Shown: positions 1-14,313, numbered from the stretch's first letter. The stretch is 64,000 nt of DNA from Aulostomus chinensis (GCA_037954235.1 JBBMOA010000017.1:19950027-20014026); one strand, 5' to 3'. The notes: generated from the letters alone by a model not told the origin. Translations and numbers: made by a program.

Positions 1-1324
1 CTGAGGTGGACTATGTGAGCTCTGAGGGATTCTGCTCTCTGCAATCCTTCCCAGTCACTTGCATGTCCGGATGAAGAGAGCACTTCATGTGCATGGCACT
101 AACTCCTTCAGACCACTCTGGCTCATGCTGCCCAAAGGCAAAGTGGCAGGCAGGGAGAAAGGAGGAGAAGGCGGAGGCTGGTATTGTATGAGTGTGTGAA
201 AAGTGAGCCTTTGAGAGAATCTGAGAGAAAGTGTGTGCATGTGTGTGCAGCTGCGTGCAAGTGAGCATTAGAAAAAAAGGTAAAAGGAGAAAGGGGAGGC
301 ATTAAGTGTAGTACGTGTGTAATGCAGAGCTCAGAGTGTGTGTGCATTGGAGAAGAAATGAGTGTGATTGCCACAGAGCTGCATCATGAGAATCAGCCAG
401 TGGAGGAGAAGAATGCTCCCATCAGATCAACAACCAATCTCCTCTATCCCACCATAATCAAACTAATGTATGCACACATGAAACACACACAGTCCAGAAT
501 GATAGGACGGTCATGCAAGTGGATTTTATTTTTACTGTGACCTATGCCTTCCAGTCAATGCTTTTGTCTTAATGCTTGAAAACAACTCTGCTGGTAGCAC
601 TCTTGAGTGGTGCGGAGCTTTCAAGGTACTATAAAAGGATTCAGTTCTGCAGCAGATTTTTATTCCACATTGCTGGTGGGTTTGGTCGATGTGGCCTACT
701 AAAATTATAATGAGTCTCCATAGTCTCTAGATACAGTCATATATATTCAGAGCTGGTGGTCTAACATTAGTTAGTCTCACAAGTCTTCTTTCCATTGACA
801 CATTTCAATACATATATTGAAGAATTGCAGTAGAAAAGGTTGATGGAAAAGGCGAAATATGCGTGAAAAAAGCGACTTTTTTTGAAAAAACAGAAAATGC
901 ACAGTGGGAGAGACAAACAGCTTTTTGCTAATAAACTCAGATTTAGCTAATCTGCGCACAACATAGCCAATAACAGTTGCTAAAGAACAACAATAAATGA
1001 GAGTAATTCATCAAGACTCCTCCCTTTGCACAAGCAGGTGGCCAAGACTACCTCTTCTTCTACTATCAGTTGCAGCCATGCCATCTTCTGATGGAGATGT
1101 GCATTTGCAACATTTTCAAAATTGGCTTGTAATTTGTCTGACGATTAAGTGGAAACAGAACCACTCTCTGATAGGATACAGATTCTAAACTAGAAACCAT
1201 TTCAACTTTTTGGTAGTCCGTAATTATTTAAACTGTATTTATTGATTACGTGCTTGATTGATTACGTACTTGACACTGATTCTGTTACATGCTACATCAT
1301 CTCCTTAGCTAACAGATGACCCAC
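1..1324 (-). other. intron of sipa1l1 running off the left edge
   Basis: The last visible exon ends in a GT donor at 1324-1323. I found no continuation of the Rap-GAP domain on the minus strand between here and base 1, so the next exon is outside the window. The stretch is AT-rich and holds no convincing feature. Confidence 0.6.
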
Positions 1325-4300
1325 CTGTAGCATGTGCTGTCCGAGCAAGGGTTGTGCACCCTTACAATGATGAAAACGTGTTGAAAGTGAGAGCGAATGG
1401 CCTTCGGGGTGAAGGGGTGAGCACCGGGCTCCTGGAACACGATGGTCACGATGTCATTCCCAATGTGGCGCTTCCTCAGCAACTAAATCGATTAAAAAAC
1501 AATTGTTGGGGGAATTCTACTTCAACCTAAGTTGTCACAGAAAAACAACAAACCTTTATTTGTTCAGTGAAAAAATAAAACGAAAGCTGAGTCCAATCTG
1601 ATAGCGGCGCCACAAGCCCCATCATGCAGTCCCACAACGATGCACCCTTCCTTCAGGGTTTTCATTAGTTCATCTGTTTTCAAAATATCATGCAGCCAAT
1701 GATTTACCACAAAAGCGGAGATTGCCATCTTTACCTGTTGTTTGTTGTTGGGCGTGTAAGGCAGCAGAGTCGACACATGGAACATGAGCTCATAGTCCTT
1801 GTATGTTGTGTATAGAGAGTGTGTGCCAGTGGAATCCGCTGCAGGAAATAAAGCAATGTAGTGTTGAGACTCTTTGTACCATCACTGTCATCCATCTCTC
1901 TTACATGTGTACTCTGAATGCTCAGTGTTTTCCGTGCAACGCAGGATGCAATTTCACCAGTCTAAACAACGAGACAATAGTGAGGCGCGGATCAATATCA
2001 TCTGGGATACCATGACCATCCAAACCAGCGTCTATATAAGGAACAATAGACTGTTTTATTCCCCATTTAAATTGGCTGGAATGGGGATTTCATCTGGAAT
2101 CTCTCTAAGACTTTCAATCTGCTATTGGACCAAACGAAACAAACTATGACAGTTAAAGTAGTAATTTGAGAGGGAACTGTGATCCTGGGGGGAAAAAAAA
2201 AAAAGAATCCACTGTTTTTACCTTCCATGAGGTAAGCTTAAGGGGAAAAGTCATTTTTGATCAGTGTGCATCAGATGACACCGACTACTTTACAGAATCT
2301 AAAGAATCAGACAGAACTCCTCTTTGGATTCCGGTGAATTTGTTTTTGAGCTGCCCCGTTAAGGCACTCGCGTAGAAAAATTATTATACTGGACTGAACA
2401 CATGTAAGAGAATAAAAAAAAAAAGTTAACTCCAGATGTCATGAGAGCAGAGACAGAAAGAGAAAATGAGACTTGATTGAAAGAAATGACCGAAGCATGA
2501 CAAAATATTGGAAGACTAAGGCTAGCAATAAAAGTCACGGTTATGGAAAGAACAGCTAAATACACACTTCATCTAACTGTGTGATCACTTGATGAATGGA
2601 CCATGTGCAACTGATATGTTTTCTTTGAGTGCGAGTGTCTGGTACCCTTACTTTTGGTGTCCAGCTGTGCTCTATACTTGGTGAAGCCCTTGAGGCGAAC
2701 CTTGTCCCCCAGCAGTTGGAGGAACTCTTCCAGGGCAGGACCGGCCATCTCATTGTTGTACATCTCCTCCTCAGTGCTCTGGCCCGCTCGGCAGTACATC
2801 ACACCCACCTTCACCTGAAAACTCAGCTAGGGACCAACAAAAGCATATGAATGCATATGCATCTATGTAAGGAACAACAGACATATGAAGACATGGACAT
2901 AGCATATGAAGTCTTTTATGAACTCGCTCACAGAACACAAATACTTCTGTAAAAGTAAAGAAATTGAGATAACTATAGAACATTTGTAGTCCACGATGAA
3001 AGTGAAAATTGCTTGACTCCTAAACTAAAAATACATTTCTCTTTTAAATATCATTTACAATATTGAGCCTGTAATTCGTCACTTGTTTGTCGGTATTTAT
3101 GCTACATTTCCTTACCCCTTGTTCGTCTAGTTTCATCAGCTGCTCAGTAACTTTGGGTGTGTTGAGGGCCAGTCTGAGGCAGGACAGATCCAGCTCAGGC
3201 AGAAGGTACTCCAGTACTTCTTTAATGGGCAGCCCCCGGGTAGTGCCATGTTTAGAGGTGGAAAGTACTGCATCTTCCAGGATAGAACCTCGAAGGGTTA
3301 TAAGCTGAGGGAACGAAGACCAGGAGGAAGACGAGATTATAGAGTGGAAACCCAAGGAATGCATGTCAGGAATCCTGAGCTTGCTTTGAATTTTCTCGAG
3401 GAAACGGAGAAAACTGATAGCATAACATGTCTGCCCAGATATTAGGGAAGAAATCATAAACAGAGGCATAACACAATAAGACAATTATGATTCGAGGCCT
3501 CAGGCGGACAGAAAGTGTAAATAAGGAAGAGGAGGTGGGAGGGTTTGTCCGAGTGTTTTGTGTACACAGAGTCTACATTGTGCTGGGCTCTGGGAGTGAA
3601 CTCAGCTATCATTAGCAGATGGACTGGACTTCTATCCTGCAGGCTGTAGACTTGTAGCAGAGAAACAGGTCTGTGTTCACAATAGACCTGTGTGTTCACC
3701 AATTTTAGAAGGTAGCATACAAGTGGCTACTTCTGTCTTAAGTGTGTGTGTGTGTGTGGGGGGGGGGGGGGGGCAGTTAATCACATGCACCTGTCCTACT
3801 TCAATCCTCCACATACAGCCTCAGGCGGGTGTATCTACTCTCCGTCTGGGAATGTGCGTCCATAAAATAAATCCCACAACCCAAAATCCCAAACCACATA
3901 TAGAAGACTTGCGGCCAACAAGCCAACTGAATATGACAGTCTAATTTTATAGAGAGGGAAAAGTAAAGCTCTCCAACACTGTGGTTTGAGGTTGTTGGAC
4001 ACTGACAAGCCTTGGAGGCTCGAGGATGAGCACACTTTCTGAAGTTTCCTCACACATTGCTGATACTGGAAGACAGCTGAATAGCTCAAGGGCTGATTAC
4101 GTAACAAGGAACAGGGACTAAAGCTGGTTTCACCTCGAGCCGGTCTGCCTTGCATGGTGCAGGCACATCACTATATGAGCTATACTCACCTTGTGTGACA
4201 TATAAAGGATTTTGAACTCAAGCAGTAATACGCAATGAAAAAGAAAAAGTAACAATCAAGTATAAACAATCATGGATTGCCTGTTTTTGAACGCTGTGAG

Positions 4301-6096
4301 CTGATTTGCTCCCCAGCAGGAAAAACTGACATGAAGTGAAGTGATGCTAAAGGGGTTAGTGTGTGGCAGTCCAGCTGACCTCGCTTGTTCTGAAGATGAG
4401 GCGGTAGTTATACTGCTGGCCATGCTCTTTGTCCTCATCCAGCTTCTCCCTGCGCAAGCTCACTGCCACCGGACCCAGCACCTCATCAATTCCAAAATAG
4501 TTCCAGTGTTCTAGGGTAGAGTGGAAGTGAGGAAGAGGGCAAAAATATTACTACTTCAATCAACAACAATTTATATGCTAATGAATGTTTATAATGAAAT
4601 GTGTTTTTACCCCTTAGGTAGAAGAACTTCCTGTAGTAGTAAGCACCCAGGTCCACATGTTCCACAATGTACTGTTTGCCCTTTTCACTGAGCGTGTTGG
4701 GTCCCTCCTTTGGTCCCTCCAGCACTGCTACTCCAGCGTTGGTGCAGTGTGTGCTCACATATGATTCATAAAGGTTTCCTTCAACACTCCCATTGCCATT
4801 GTTTCCTACACCACCAACCACCATCCCGTGATAGCTTGCCCCACCTGCGCCCAGTCTGTGCCTCCCATTGCCATCAGCACCTATCTCATTGCGGAAGCAG
4901 GGACAACTTAGCAACATTTCATTGCTCTGTTCCTCCCCTGCGTCCATGCCAGGGCTGTCTCTCGAGTTGAGCTCTTCCTGGCTGCCGCTTGGGGAGCTGT
5001 AAGGCAGGCTATGGGTGGAGGAGAGGGTGGAGGAAGCCGAGGCGACAGCAGCCGCAGAAGCCCCCGTGGTGGTGTTTTTCCTCTTGTTTGCAGTCTGTCG
5101 CAACTGAATGACTTCATTGAGGTCAAACAGCATGCTTTGAACATCGTAGTGGGCAAAGCCTTTCTGACACACCCAGGGTTTAAGAGGGGGACCCATGTCC
5201 TCTGCCCGGCTATCTTCTGCATCAGACCCTGCTCTTGGGGAGTCAGACTCACCCCGCACATTCCGAAGTTTGCGAAATATAGATTCACCCCCTGTCTCAG
5301 ATTTAGTGCGTCTCTTTGGGGTTTTTTCTCTGTCCTTTGTTTTAGTAGGATGACTGTCTGGGACATCCTCCTGAACGTCAATCAAAGCGTGCTTGGGCCC
5401 AATATTTAGCATATCCTCCAGCTTCTCTGGAGCCGGGCTACGCTGGTCGACCTTCTCCCCTTGATATCCCTTCAACATTTCAAAGAAGCTCTCTCCAGAA
5501 GCTCCATGCTGATCTATTGAGGATGTGCTGCCATATTCCCGGTGAAGAGGGGACCATTTGACCCCTGACGGTGGACCCCAGTCCTCTCCACTGTCCCCAC
5601 CACCTTCCATCTCACTGATAGTCATGTCACTGTTGCTGCGCTGACGGATTCGTCTTTGCTGTGGGTTTCTATGTGAGGGACCTCTGTAGTCTCCAGGAGC
5701 CAGGTAATGAGTGTCAGGGCTGTAGTTGTTTGCCTGAGCCTGGGTCCGATTCTTCAAGGTATTGTGAATGTTGCGCAGCATTGACGAGTCCTGAGGACTG
5801 ATAATTGAACCTAACTTAATGTGACTTTTAACAGCAGAGGGCACACCAGAGTTATCTGCCTCCATGGATGAGTGCCACAGAGGCCTTGACACATCTTTCC
5901 TAGGGGGCCAATCAGCCACACGAGCTCGCACACCCATTTTAGGCACTCCTGTGCTCACAGTGGCATGGGTATTGTCTGTTCGGGTTGGCACAGCTCCTCC
6001 ATTAACCATGCGAAGGTGGCGCGTGTAAAACTCATCCGTGGCTGGGATAGAACCGCCGACAGTGCACTCCATGGGTGGGTGCTTTAGGCTGGTCAT
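1325..6096 (-). CDS. sipa1l1: sipa1l1-like Rap GTPase-activating protein (SPAR family), N-terminal part, truncated by the window edge
   Basis: SIPA1-like proteins switch off Rap1/Rap2 and organise actin at synapses and junctions (family knowledge). Coding exons, 5' to 3': 6096-4611, 4510-4380, 3304-3116, 2826-2652, 1838-1735 and 1482-1325. All junctions have AG/GT ends and matching phases (1,0,0,1,0,2), giving about 747 residues; the family is near 1,800, so PDZ and coiled-coil parts lie beyond the left edge. The ATG at 6096 (MTSLK) is chosen because SIPA1L1 starts MTSLK; an in-frame ATG at 6123 is the alternative. Visible landmarks are the PKMGVRARVADWPPRKD block, RIRQRSNSD, LHREYGSTSSID, SSIFRKLR-type and HCTNAGVAVLE blocks, then the Rap-GAP domain with TLRGSILEDA and QSTEEEMYNNE. 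RKRHIGNDIV in the last exon carries the catalytic Asn at about residue 704. Paralogue choice over sipa1l2/sipa1l3 rests on the N-terminus and neighbours. Confidence 0.9.
3742..3773. repeat. (GT)8 followed by a G16 homopolymer
   Basis: Simple repeat in a sipa1l1 intron; the exact G count may be an assembly estimate. Confidence 0.9.
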
Positions 6097-6304
6097 GACA
6101 CGAGTGCCAAAGGCTAAAGGCACTCAGCAGGTGGACATGACACCCTCTGGGATGGGATGCTGCTCCCTGATTTCATGAGCAGTTTGATTGTCAGCAGAAA
6201 AAAGGGGAAGGGCAAGCCCTCCACTTCAGCACTCAAGCCTGCATGCTGCCTCCTCCAACAGCAACAATTCTTCCATTTAGCATTTTCTTTCCACCAACAC
6301 ACTC
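6097..6304 (-). other. sipa1l1: 5' untranslated part of the first coding exon of sipa1l1
   Basis: A pyrimidine-rich tract followed by AG at 6306-6305 on the minus strand is a good acceptor, so this exon begins at 6304. About 208 bases of untranslated sequence then precede the MTSLK start. An acceptor here implies at least one upstream non-coding exon. Confidence 0.65.
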
Positions 6305-8708
6305 CTGGAAAGAAAAGCGAAATCAGTAACTATAGATTCTGACTAGAATTAGGGAACACTAAGGTGGATAGTAGTCTCAAATAGGGGATCAATCATGGAA
6401 ATTGTATTTACACTGGATGTAGTGTCATCAATCAGTGATTAAAGTAAGCAAAATATACTTTCTCAAGATGGAACGCATTCATATAATCTTCCTGAAAGTA
6501 AAAAATATGAGGACCTCTTCACAATTGTTTCATCTCTGTTTACAGACAAATAGCCATGGCATGAACCACGACTTTTTTTTCATCTGATGGCTTTTTCTAA
6601 CGGTTCAAAATTCAAATAAGGACCCCTGCTCGTCAAACCAATTTTGGCAAAAGAATTTTGAGGAAACATGACAGCTCAGGCTAAATTACCCGTTCAGTAG
6701 AAAATGCAACATCGGTGTCACTGTGAAAATATTTATCCCTCATCAGCTTCTTTCACCTGGGAAAGGCCACAGCAATATCTACCCTTGTTATCTACCATCC
6801 CCTGTCCTGATTCTATTTTGTTTTGCTTTCTCTGACTCATCATTATTCAGGTTTTGCCACAGAAAACTCCAAAGTCATTGCAAATCACTGTTGAAAAAAT
6901 AATAAGACAGTTTTGCAATGTGCCAGGTTTAGGGAAAGATCATATTTAGGGTTAATGTTAGTATTGCTGCTTCCTTATGCATGCTCAGCAAGACCATTTC
7001 AACTTAAAGCATGAACAGCAAAAATGTGTTTTATTTGTTGTGGGCTATTAGAAAAGTAGTGCAACATGCCAGGCCCTGTGGAAGAGGACCCACTCCCTTG
7101 CATTGATATGAAGGACCCATTCGGAGCTAAAAAAAAAAAAAAACAAACCCAGCATGATTTGTAGTTTCATGTGATAATGCATTTATGAATACATGTTTAT
7201 TTATACTGCATTACATTTCTGCCTTCAAATTCAAGGAGATTGACTGGTCCTTTAATAAATCTGTTAACTTCAGCTGGCAGACCTCTAAACCTCTGTCCGT
7301 CACTGATTCTTGGCTTGTGACTTGTCTGACATCTCCTTGTGTGCCACTTCAGCAGCCAACAGCAGTGAATTGTAATGCAGAATTGCAGTTTTCTGGATGA
7401 AATATCCAAAAGCTGCACATCAAAAAAGCAAAGGGGCCCTTTGAAAGTCATCTGAGAAGTGGGTGATGATCCTCTCCCTGACAAATCGGGCCAATTTGGC
7501 AGTTAGACACTGGGGGAGATTAAGGCTTCTCTGTCAGCCCTGCCTGACTGTGGCTGTGATCACATTAGCCACTAGCAGTCAGTGCACTGTGACGGGGCTA
7601 CAGCACAACCACCTCCACACCGTACTGCAACACTGCCAACTATATGCTAATAGCAAACAGCTATTTAAAGGGAGCCGCAAGTTCATGCGAGGTGTGATTC
7701 ATTCACTGTTACAACATTATATTGCACAAAAACAACAACAACAACACACACACAAAAAAAACAGCTGAGAAGTTGGATGGTTTCCACACAAAGAAAACAA
7801 GCCCTACTCTATGTGAATGCCGTGCCTGGTACGATGTGACCAACAATATTAGCACAGAGGCACAGTCAACTGAGAGACGAATCAAATGTTTTCCGGACAA
7901 TGCAGTTTTTAGGACAATATAAACATCCATTTCCATGCTAGGTGAAAAAGCTTATGGCTCTGGAGATGATTTTGTTTCAGTCACAGTAACCAAAGCCACC
8001 CTTCCTCAAGGAGAGTTTTCTGACAACAAACCTTATACACTAGAGACCATTTCTGTTGCAAAATAAGTAGACGATCTCGCAGCATGACACGAGCAATTTC
8101 TGTTCTAATCTCAGAGTGGGTCAGAGTGACATTTACTTGACTTAAACCACAAAGCAAAAAAAACAAAACAAAACAGTAATAAATGTGGTTGTCAAACAAG
8201 ACATTCAGGACAGTGAGTTTCCTATGGAGACTAAAAACTTAAACACAAATTCTATAATGAGCCAGCCAGTGTTCTTCCCATTACAACCTTGTAAAACAAA
8301 AGACAAACCCAGAGTAAAACGTCATGGTAACGTGACTTTAGCCATTAAGCCATCAAATGCGGCCCATCATTTTATGTAAGCATGCACTGCTTCAAGTGCT
8401 CAGCCACAATACAAAAAGACATTACCGCTGAGATCTTTTTTTTTTCTAGATCCCCACGACACGCTTCTCTTATGAATGGACATCCATTCATTAGGGGCAC
8501 AGTAGTAGAGCCAGAGTCTGACACAGATTCAAAAGAAAAAACATTAATTAATTCTTAAATAACTCATTCATGTCCCACTAACACACTATCTTATGACATG
8601 AATGAGAATAAAAATAGAATATAAGTTAAACTGCAGGTCCTGTCCCTGAGTGTTGGGCCTCATTCTCATGAGTTGAAGAGTGTCCATAGGGATAGATAGA
8701 TGAATAGT

Positions 8709-8755
8709 ACACACACACACACACACACACATGTGCGCGCGCACACACACACGTC
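8709..8755. repeat. (AC)n with an internal GTGCGCGCGC core
   Basis: About 47 bases of uninterrupted purine-pyrimidine alternation, the pattern that favours Z-DNA. Confidence 0.9.
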
Positions 8756-11700
8756 CTAGAATACTCTTTCTTGACACACATGCAGACAGACGACAGGTCT
8801 TGTCAGATTAAAAGGAAAACTTTGACATGTAGACTGAAAGAGAACGTCTTGTTTATGTTTTAATTGCGTGTGGGGGTGTGACACAGACAGACAGACAGAC
8901 GGAAAGACAGACTGATTACAAGCATGAGAGACAGTTGAAGAGAAACTAAAAGTGAAATCAAGCAAAGCATGAAAGTAAGGCATTCTCCTATAAGTGTGAC
9001 ATATAAAGGATTTTGAACTCATCCCACCTTCCCCTGAAGAATTGAAACAAATATTTTACAGGTCTCTAAGACATGCTCAGACAGTGAGAACCTGTTGACT
9101 AAACAAGGTTAACTTCCTGTAATTGGGGCTCTGGCCCCCCAGCTGGTTCGGAGGGCCCAGTGAGAGATGAGCAAAGATGTCGATGAAGGGGTGGTGGTAG
9201 CATACCTTGTTGTTGTGGTTGTAGAGACGGGTCTAGACACAGGGGACTCTGCACTCAGCCTGTTACTGGTGAGTCAGGTCTTATTAGGAGAGTGTGACAA
9301 ACATAAACATATAATGCTTGGAATCAATGGCAGGAGACAGACAGCAGTCAGTCAGCAGGACAGATGAATAATATGATGACTCAGGCATGAATACAGGCCA
9401 AGTACTCATAATCTGACTCACAAATATCAGAGCAAATCTCACAAACCGAGGCAAAAAGACCTAACTCATCATCCAGACACAGTTTGGGATGCTAGACATT
9501 CCCCAGTGCCAAGGTCTCTGGCGGGGGAATCCCAGTAGCAGAGCTGGCTTGGCTTGCTGGTATCCCACAGTGAAAGGACAATATGCTGGAGTTGAGAGCC
9601 TCCTTGTCTGGAGTCTGCAAACAGAGAGGGGAATAAGTTTCCCAGTAGACTGGGCAAGTGTTTCCAAAGCTGTGACAAAGGAGCTGAAAGATTGCCCTAC
9701 AAGCTTGTAATTACTGCATGGCTGAATGGGGCTAAGGGGTTGTTTGGCTGACACCAATGGCTTTCAAAAGGCACCCTTCGATTTAGCCCATTGGCTCTGC
9801 CTGTCCCCTAATCTTTCCCTGCTCTAAGGGCTGATGGGGCTGTTGGACAGCAGGCACAAAGGTCCCTCTGTCCTCCCCTGGGCAAGACTGGGGCCCCATT
9901 CCAACACAGTGGAGTCTTTGAAAATTGCCTGGCACGGCAACCTCACTACGGCCGTGTACACAAGACCTGCCAGGATCCAATGAATCAGATGCAAGGGGAG
10001 TTGGAGGGATAGAGATGAGGCAACGACTGAACCAAACACAACAAGGAGGAAATGTTTGTGATGAGGAGACCAAAAATGGAATGTTTCATCAAAAACAACA
10101 GAATCCTGGTTTCATTCAAGGTATAACCTGGTACGTGAGGTGAACAGATAGCCTCTTGTGTTCTCGTGCTTATCTGCAGTATTGAAGAATTTGAAAAACA
10201 AGTTTATAGCACTTCCATGCAAGTCAGGACATAGTATTTTATTAACATAAAGCACTGTTGGAACATTAAACCTTTCTGCTCTCATTCATTTAAATGAGCA
10301 GTGTGGAGGATTTAGAGGGATATTTTGGCAGGAACTGAATATAATATTCCTTAAGTCTTCATGAGTGTATAATCGCGGACACCAAGAGTCAATGTGTTTT
10401 TTGTTAGTGTGCAATGTGATATTTATATCTATACCTTAAATAGCAAGTACAGCAACTGACATTTCTGAAGAATTTATGAGGATACACAAGAAGAGAGGGA
10501 TGGAGAACTGAGCAAATAGAGAGCTGGATTATGATGAGATGGATGGAAGACATTTAAACTGTGTCTCTGTACCAAACTCCATTCAGACAGTTGTTTGCTT
10601 GTCACCTTTCCGACTGACCCGACAAAGCAAGACTTCGCGGTCCAAATCACTGTCGTGATGTCAGTGTTTCAGCATTATTTTCTATCAATTCACTGAGATT
10701 AAATCACAGCAAAATGATAATGTTTGATTATCTAATGTACAGGGGACTCCCACAAGGAAAACACCAGCATTGAGGTTTTCAGTCTTGGTTGATTAAGGGG
10801 CAAAACACATGGGAGTACAGCTAAGCCCATGCTGCTCGCCTATTTTTCCAGACAAGAAGGGTAAATATTCACAGGTTCATTACTGTGACTGCTCCCCCAG
10901 CGCTTTATTCATCTTCATGACTGAGCAATCATCTTCTCTCCAAACTGTTTGAGCAGTTAGTGGTAAGGCGCCTATGGTTTCCCGAGGGAGAGCTGAAGGG
11001 CAGCAATGTGCGACTACACTACCAGATGCTAAGAGATCAAGCACATTTGTCCTTTAAGGCTCGTTGTAAAATTGTGTAATATTGTAATACTGAAACAGTA
11101 ACATTTCAGGGATTGTACTGTGAAAATGTAGTTGCAACACTATGAACAGTATCATGTAGGGGTTTTTTATAAGTTCTGTAATCCATTTAGTCACTTCAGC
11201 GTCACCGGGCTGATGACTGAGATCAGAGGAAATGACACGGGGAAAAAAAAATCCTTCCAGGAAAGTTGGTATACATGATGAAAGCAGCATCTATAGACTG
11301 AAGTGAAACTGCAGTCAAACTTCTAAATTCATGAGGCAGCTTGCCCGTGAGGTTATGCACCGGTCAGAGGCGGAATTGCAGTTTCACAAGGGGGGAAAAA
11401 AAAAACTGCAACAGTAATAACTCCAAACACATCATAATTTCCTGTCAAAAAAAAGGGGAGAGTTGAGGAGTGAGGAGTGAAGCGAGGGCTGTGTAAATCC
11501 ATTGCGGTATAGCTCCAACCCGGTTGCCCATACGCACAACAGATGCAAAGGAAGTAACAAAGTACTTCCATCAGTCCGCTCTCTCCATCTGCTCCATTCT
11601 TTTTTTAACTCTGTCTGCTTCCTCCTGTGTGTGCATCTGGCTGAGAACCAGGCACAAACCTGCCCGTCTGAGAACCTGACACCTTTAGAGAAAAAAAAAG

Positions 11701-11801
11701 GCAGGCTTGCTGGCAGACAAACGATATTAGCAACATCCAACCGCAAGCCAGATTCTGGAATCTCACCAATTTCAGTGAGGAAGTGAAGAATGTCTGTATG
11801 A

Positions 11802-11843
11802 GTGTGTGTGTGTGTGTGTGTGTGTGTGGGGGGGGGGGGGGGG
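11802..11843. repeat. (GT)13 followed by a G16 homopolymer
   Basis: Simple repeat of the same composite form as the one at 3742, in the long 5' intron of sipa1l1. Confidence 0.9.
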
Positions 11844-12108
11844 TGTAGGGCATGTTCAGGCAAAGTCCAACAGAGGTGTGCAACACTGACTGTCCAAGTC
11901 AGAGTCTGTTTTAAAATACTTTTTAAGTGCCTAAGCATGCCACGACTTTACGACGACAGGTTTGTCTTCCTCCCCTTGCAGCCAACTTAAAACTGGGAGC
12001 TTTGACTGACAGGGTGGATTAAGTGGCACACCACAATAAAATGATCACTGAACTGGCAAATTGTTCAACTGACCACACAGGCATTGCAAACAGCACGTGT
12101 AGCTGGAG

Positions 12109-12114
<6 letters not shown>

Positions 12115-12145
<31 letters not shown>
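12115..12145. repeat. poly(A), 31 bases
   Basis: Homopolymer followed by a second A-run at 12151-12162. A second long run lies at 12570-12592. No retrocopy body is seen beside either. Confidence 0.9.
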
Positions 12146-12147
<2 letters not shown>

Positions 12148-14313
12148 AACAAAAAAAAAAAACCTTGGCAGCATATCAGCATTCATCATCACCGTTGTCC
12201 TGTGATGGGTCGCGCTGCCTTTACTCGGGGCCTCTCGCTATTGCTGCAGCACAGTTCACTGAGTAACTGGCATAGCTAAAGACAGGCTAAGTGAATTTCA
12301 CTCAGTCTTTCACCAGAAGACAGTTCTGGAGGAGGGCCAGTGTGTATCCATCGCTATTATCTCTCTAGCAGGGGTGTCCTCGATCCTTCCTTTCTCCTTC
12401 TCCAGGGAGTACTCCAACAGGGTTTCACATTTTATGTGGGAGAGACAGCCGGATAAATAGACACTTGACACACTCCACAAATAGTTAGCAATAGTGAACC
12501 CATTCCTATTTCTAGCGTCATTATCTGGGTGGGCCAGGACAATGAAAGTCTTTGTCCAACTCCTACCTTAAAAAAAAAAAAAAAAAAAAAAACACTGCTA
12601 ACAGCGTAGGTGGTCTGTATGTCAACAGTAAAGAAGTCCTATTCTGACTCTCACACTAAAAGGTTGTTTTTTTTTACAAGGCCAATGCACTTCTACTCAG
12701 TTGATTTTAAAGCCGTTGAGATGCGCGTGATGTGTTTTGTCAGTGGCTTGTCACACGAGCTCAGTTTGTCCTGGCCATAGATGTATATACATGCCCAACT
12801 GTGTTTCTACAGAGATTCTGTCCTATTACATCCCCAGAAGACCACGTGGTTGCACGATGAGAGAAGAAAAACTAACCCACGCCGAAAAATAAGGACGCGT
12901 GGAGTGGTGAGTGGATGCCAGTATGGCTGCTCCAATTGATTACAATGATCAGACTGCAGTTATGCATCGCGGACAAACCCGCTATGTTTCAGGCTTTAAT
13001 GTGTAACATCATCACCAACTTTCTGTCCAGTAATTCCACAACTTTATGTCCAATGACTTCGGTAATCTACGGAGACTAAACCCATCTTTTAGTGCCGCAT
13101 ATTTCATGCAGGGTTACAGTTGATTTGCCTTTATTGTTGATTTAAGATGGTCGGCGTTTAAAAGTTGTGCGTAATGAAGAGCAAATGGGAGGAAGCAGTG
13201 TGCTGCTGCTTGGGGGCACGATGTTAAAAATCCTCATGAGGTGGCTGGCTGGCTGGCCGTAGAACTGCAGCAGTTTGGAGCTGAAGTTTAAAAGTGGAGG
13301 TCTGCTGCTCAAGGCTGCACTTTCCCTCTTCCTGCTCTCTCTTTCTGCCTTGAATCCTGGGACTCCATTAGAGAGAGGGCCAGCTCCTGATGCACATGAG
13401 CAGGTACATGCAGGCACAGACCTACGTGGCAAAGGCAACTCGACAGAATCTAGTGAAAACAAATCAGCACAACAACAACTGGCAGGGAGCAATTCGTGGT
13501 CCCTGACAGCTTGATGTCGTTAACTGCATTTGTTTTCTCCATTAAATTCTTCCTTCCAGAGTCCAATCAATGGTTGACTGAACAACTAAACAGCAACGAT
13601 ATCAACACCTACTTGCACTTTCTCTTATAACATGGAACTTTCAATCAGCACCATTTTTTTTTTTGCACAGTAGATGCTGAATGTGACTTGCAACCCTCTC
13701 CGCCACTAACTCTCTCTTCCTTCTCCATCTTTCTCTGAGGTCCCTATCTTCTATGGCTCTGCACTGAAAAAAAAAAAGCTTGAATTGAAAATGGTGGGAT
13801 TTTTTTTAGAGGATCTACCCCAGACAAAGATGTGTGCTCAGTCTGTAGAATACTGTTTGCAGGCTGGGATATCTTTCCAGCGCCACAGTACAGCATGATG
13901 TGACATTCTGCAACACATTTGGACTTAAGCAAATACTGCACCTCCTGTGATTTAGATATTGCACAAAGCCAGCCATTGTTGTTTTATATAACATCAGAGC
14001 ACAGGAAAAAACATGAGAATGAACTGTCCTGAATCAATCAAACATTTAAATTCCTCCAAAACTACTGTAGCTGTTAGGCATATGCATCTTTAACCAAATC
14101 AAAAACATTAAGGCTGATGTTTTTTGATGACTAATATTCTTTCATTGCCTTCATTAACTGAACCCACTTCACACTTAAAAACCTCTGCTGTAGGCTATGT
14201 CACAATTTTTGTAGAATTCCATTGTATTGTTCGGGTGATGTGTGTGATTGTGTGTGCTGAAAGGGGAGGGCCACCAAAGGACTTGGGAAATCAGTAGCAG
14301 AGGTCACACAGTA

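Noticed and set aside
4908..5381. 157-codon minus-strand ORF overlapping the large sipa1l1 exon
   Set aside because: It is an alternative frame of an exon whose other frame matches SIPA1L1 over 495 residues.
11432..11938. 168-codon minus-strand ORF
   Set aside because: It runs through a (GT)n-poly(G) tract that keeps the frame open; no conserved domain is visible.
13142..13492. 116-codon minus-strand ORF in the sipa1l1 5' intron
   Set aside because: No family resemblance and no matching donor or acceptor; composition (Ser/Pro/Leu-rich) fits chance. An alternative first exon cannot be fully excluded.
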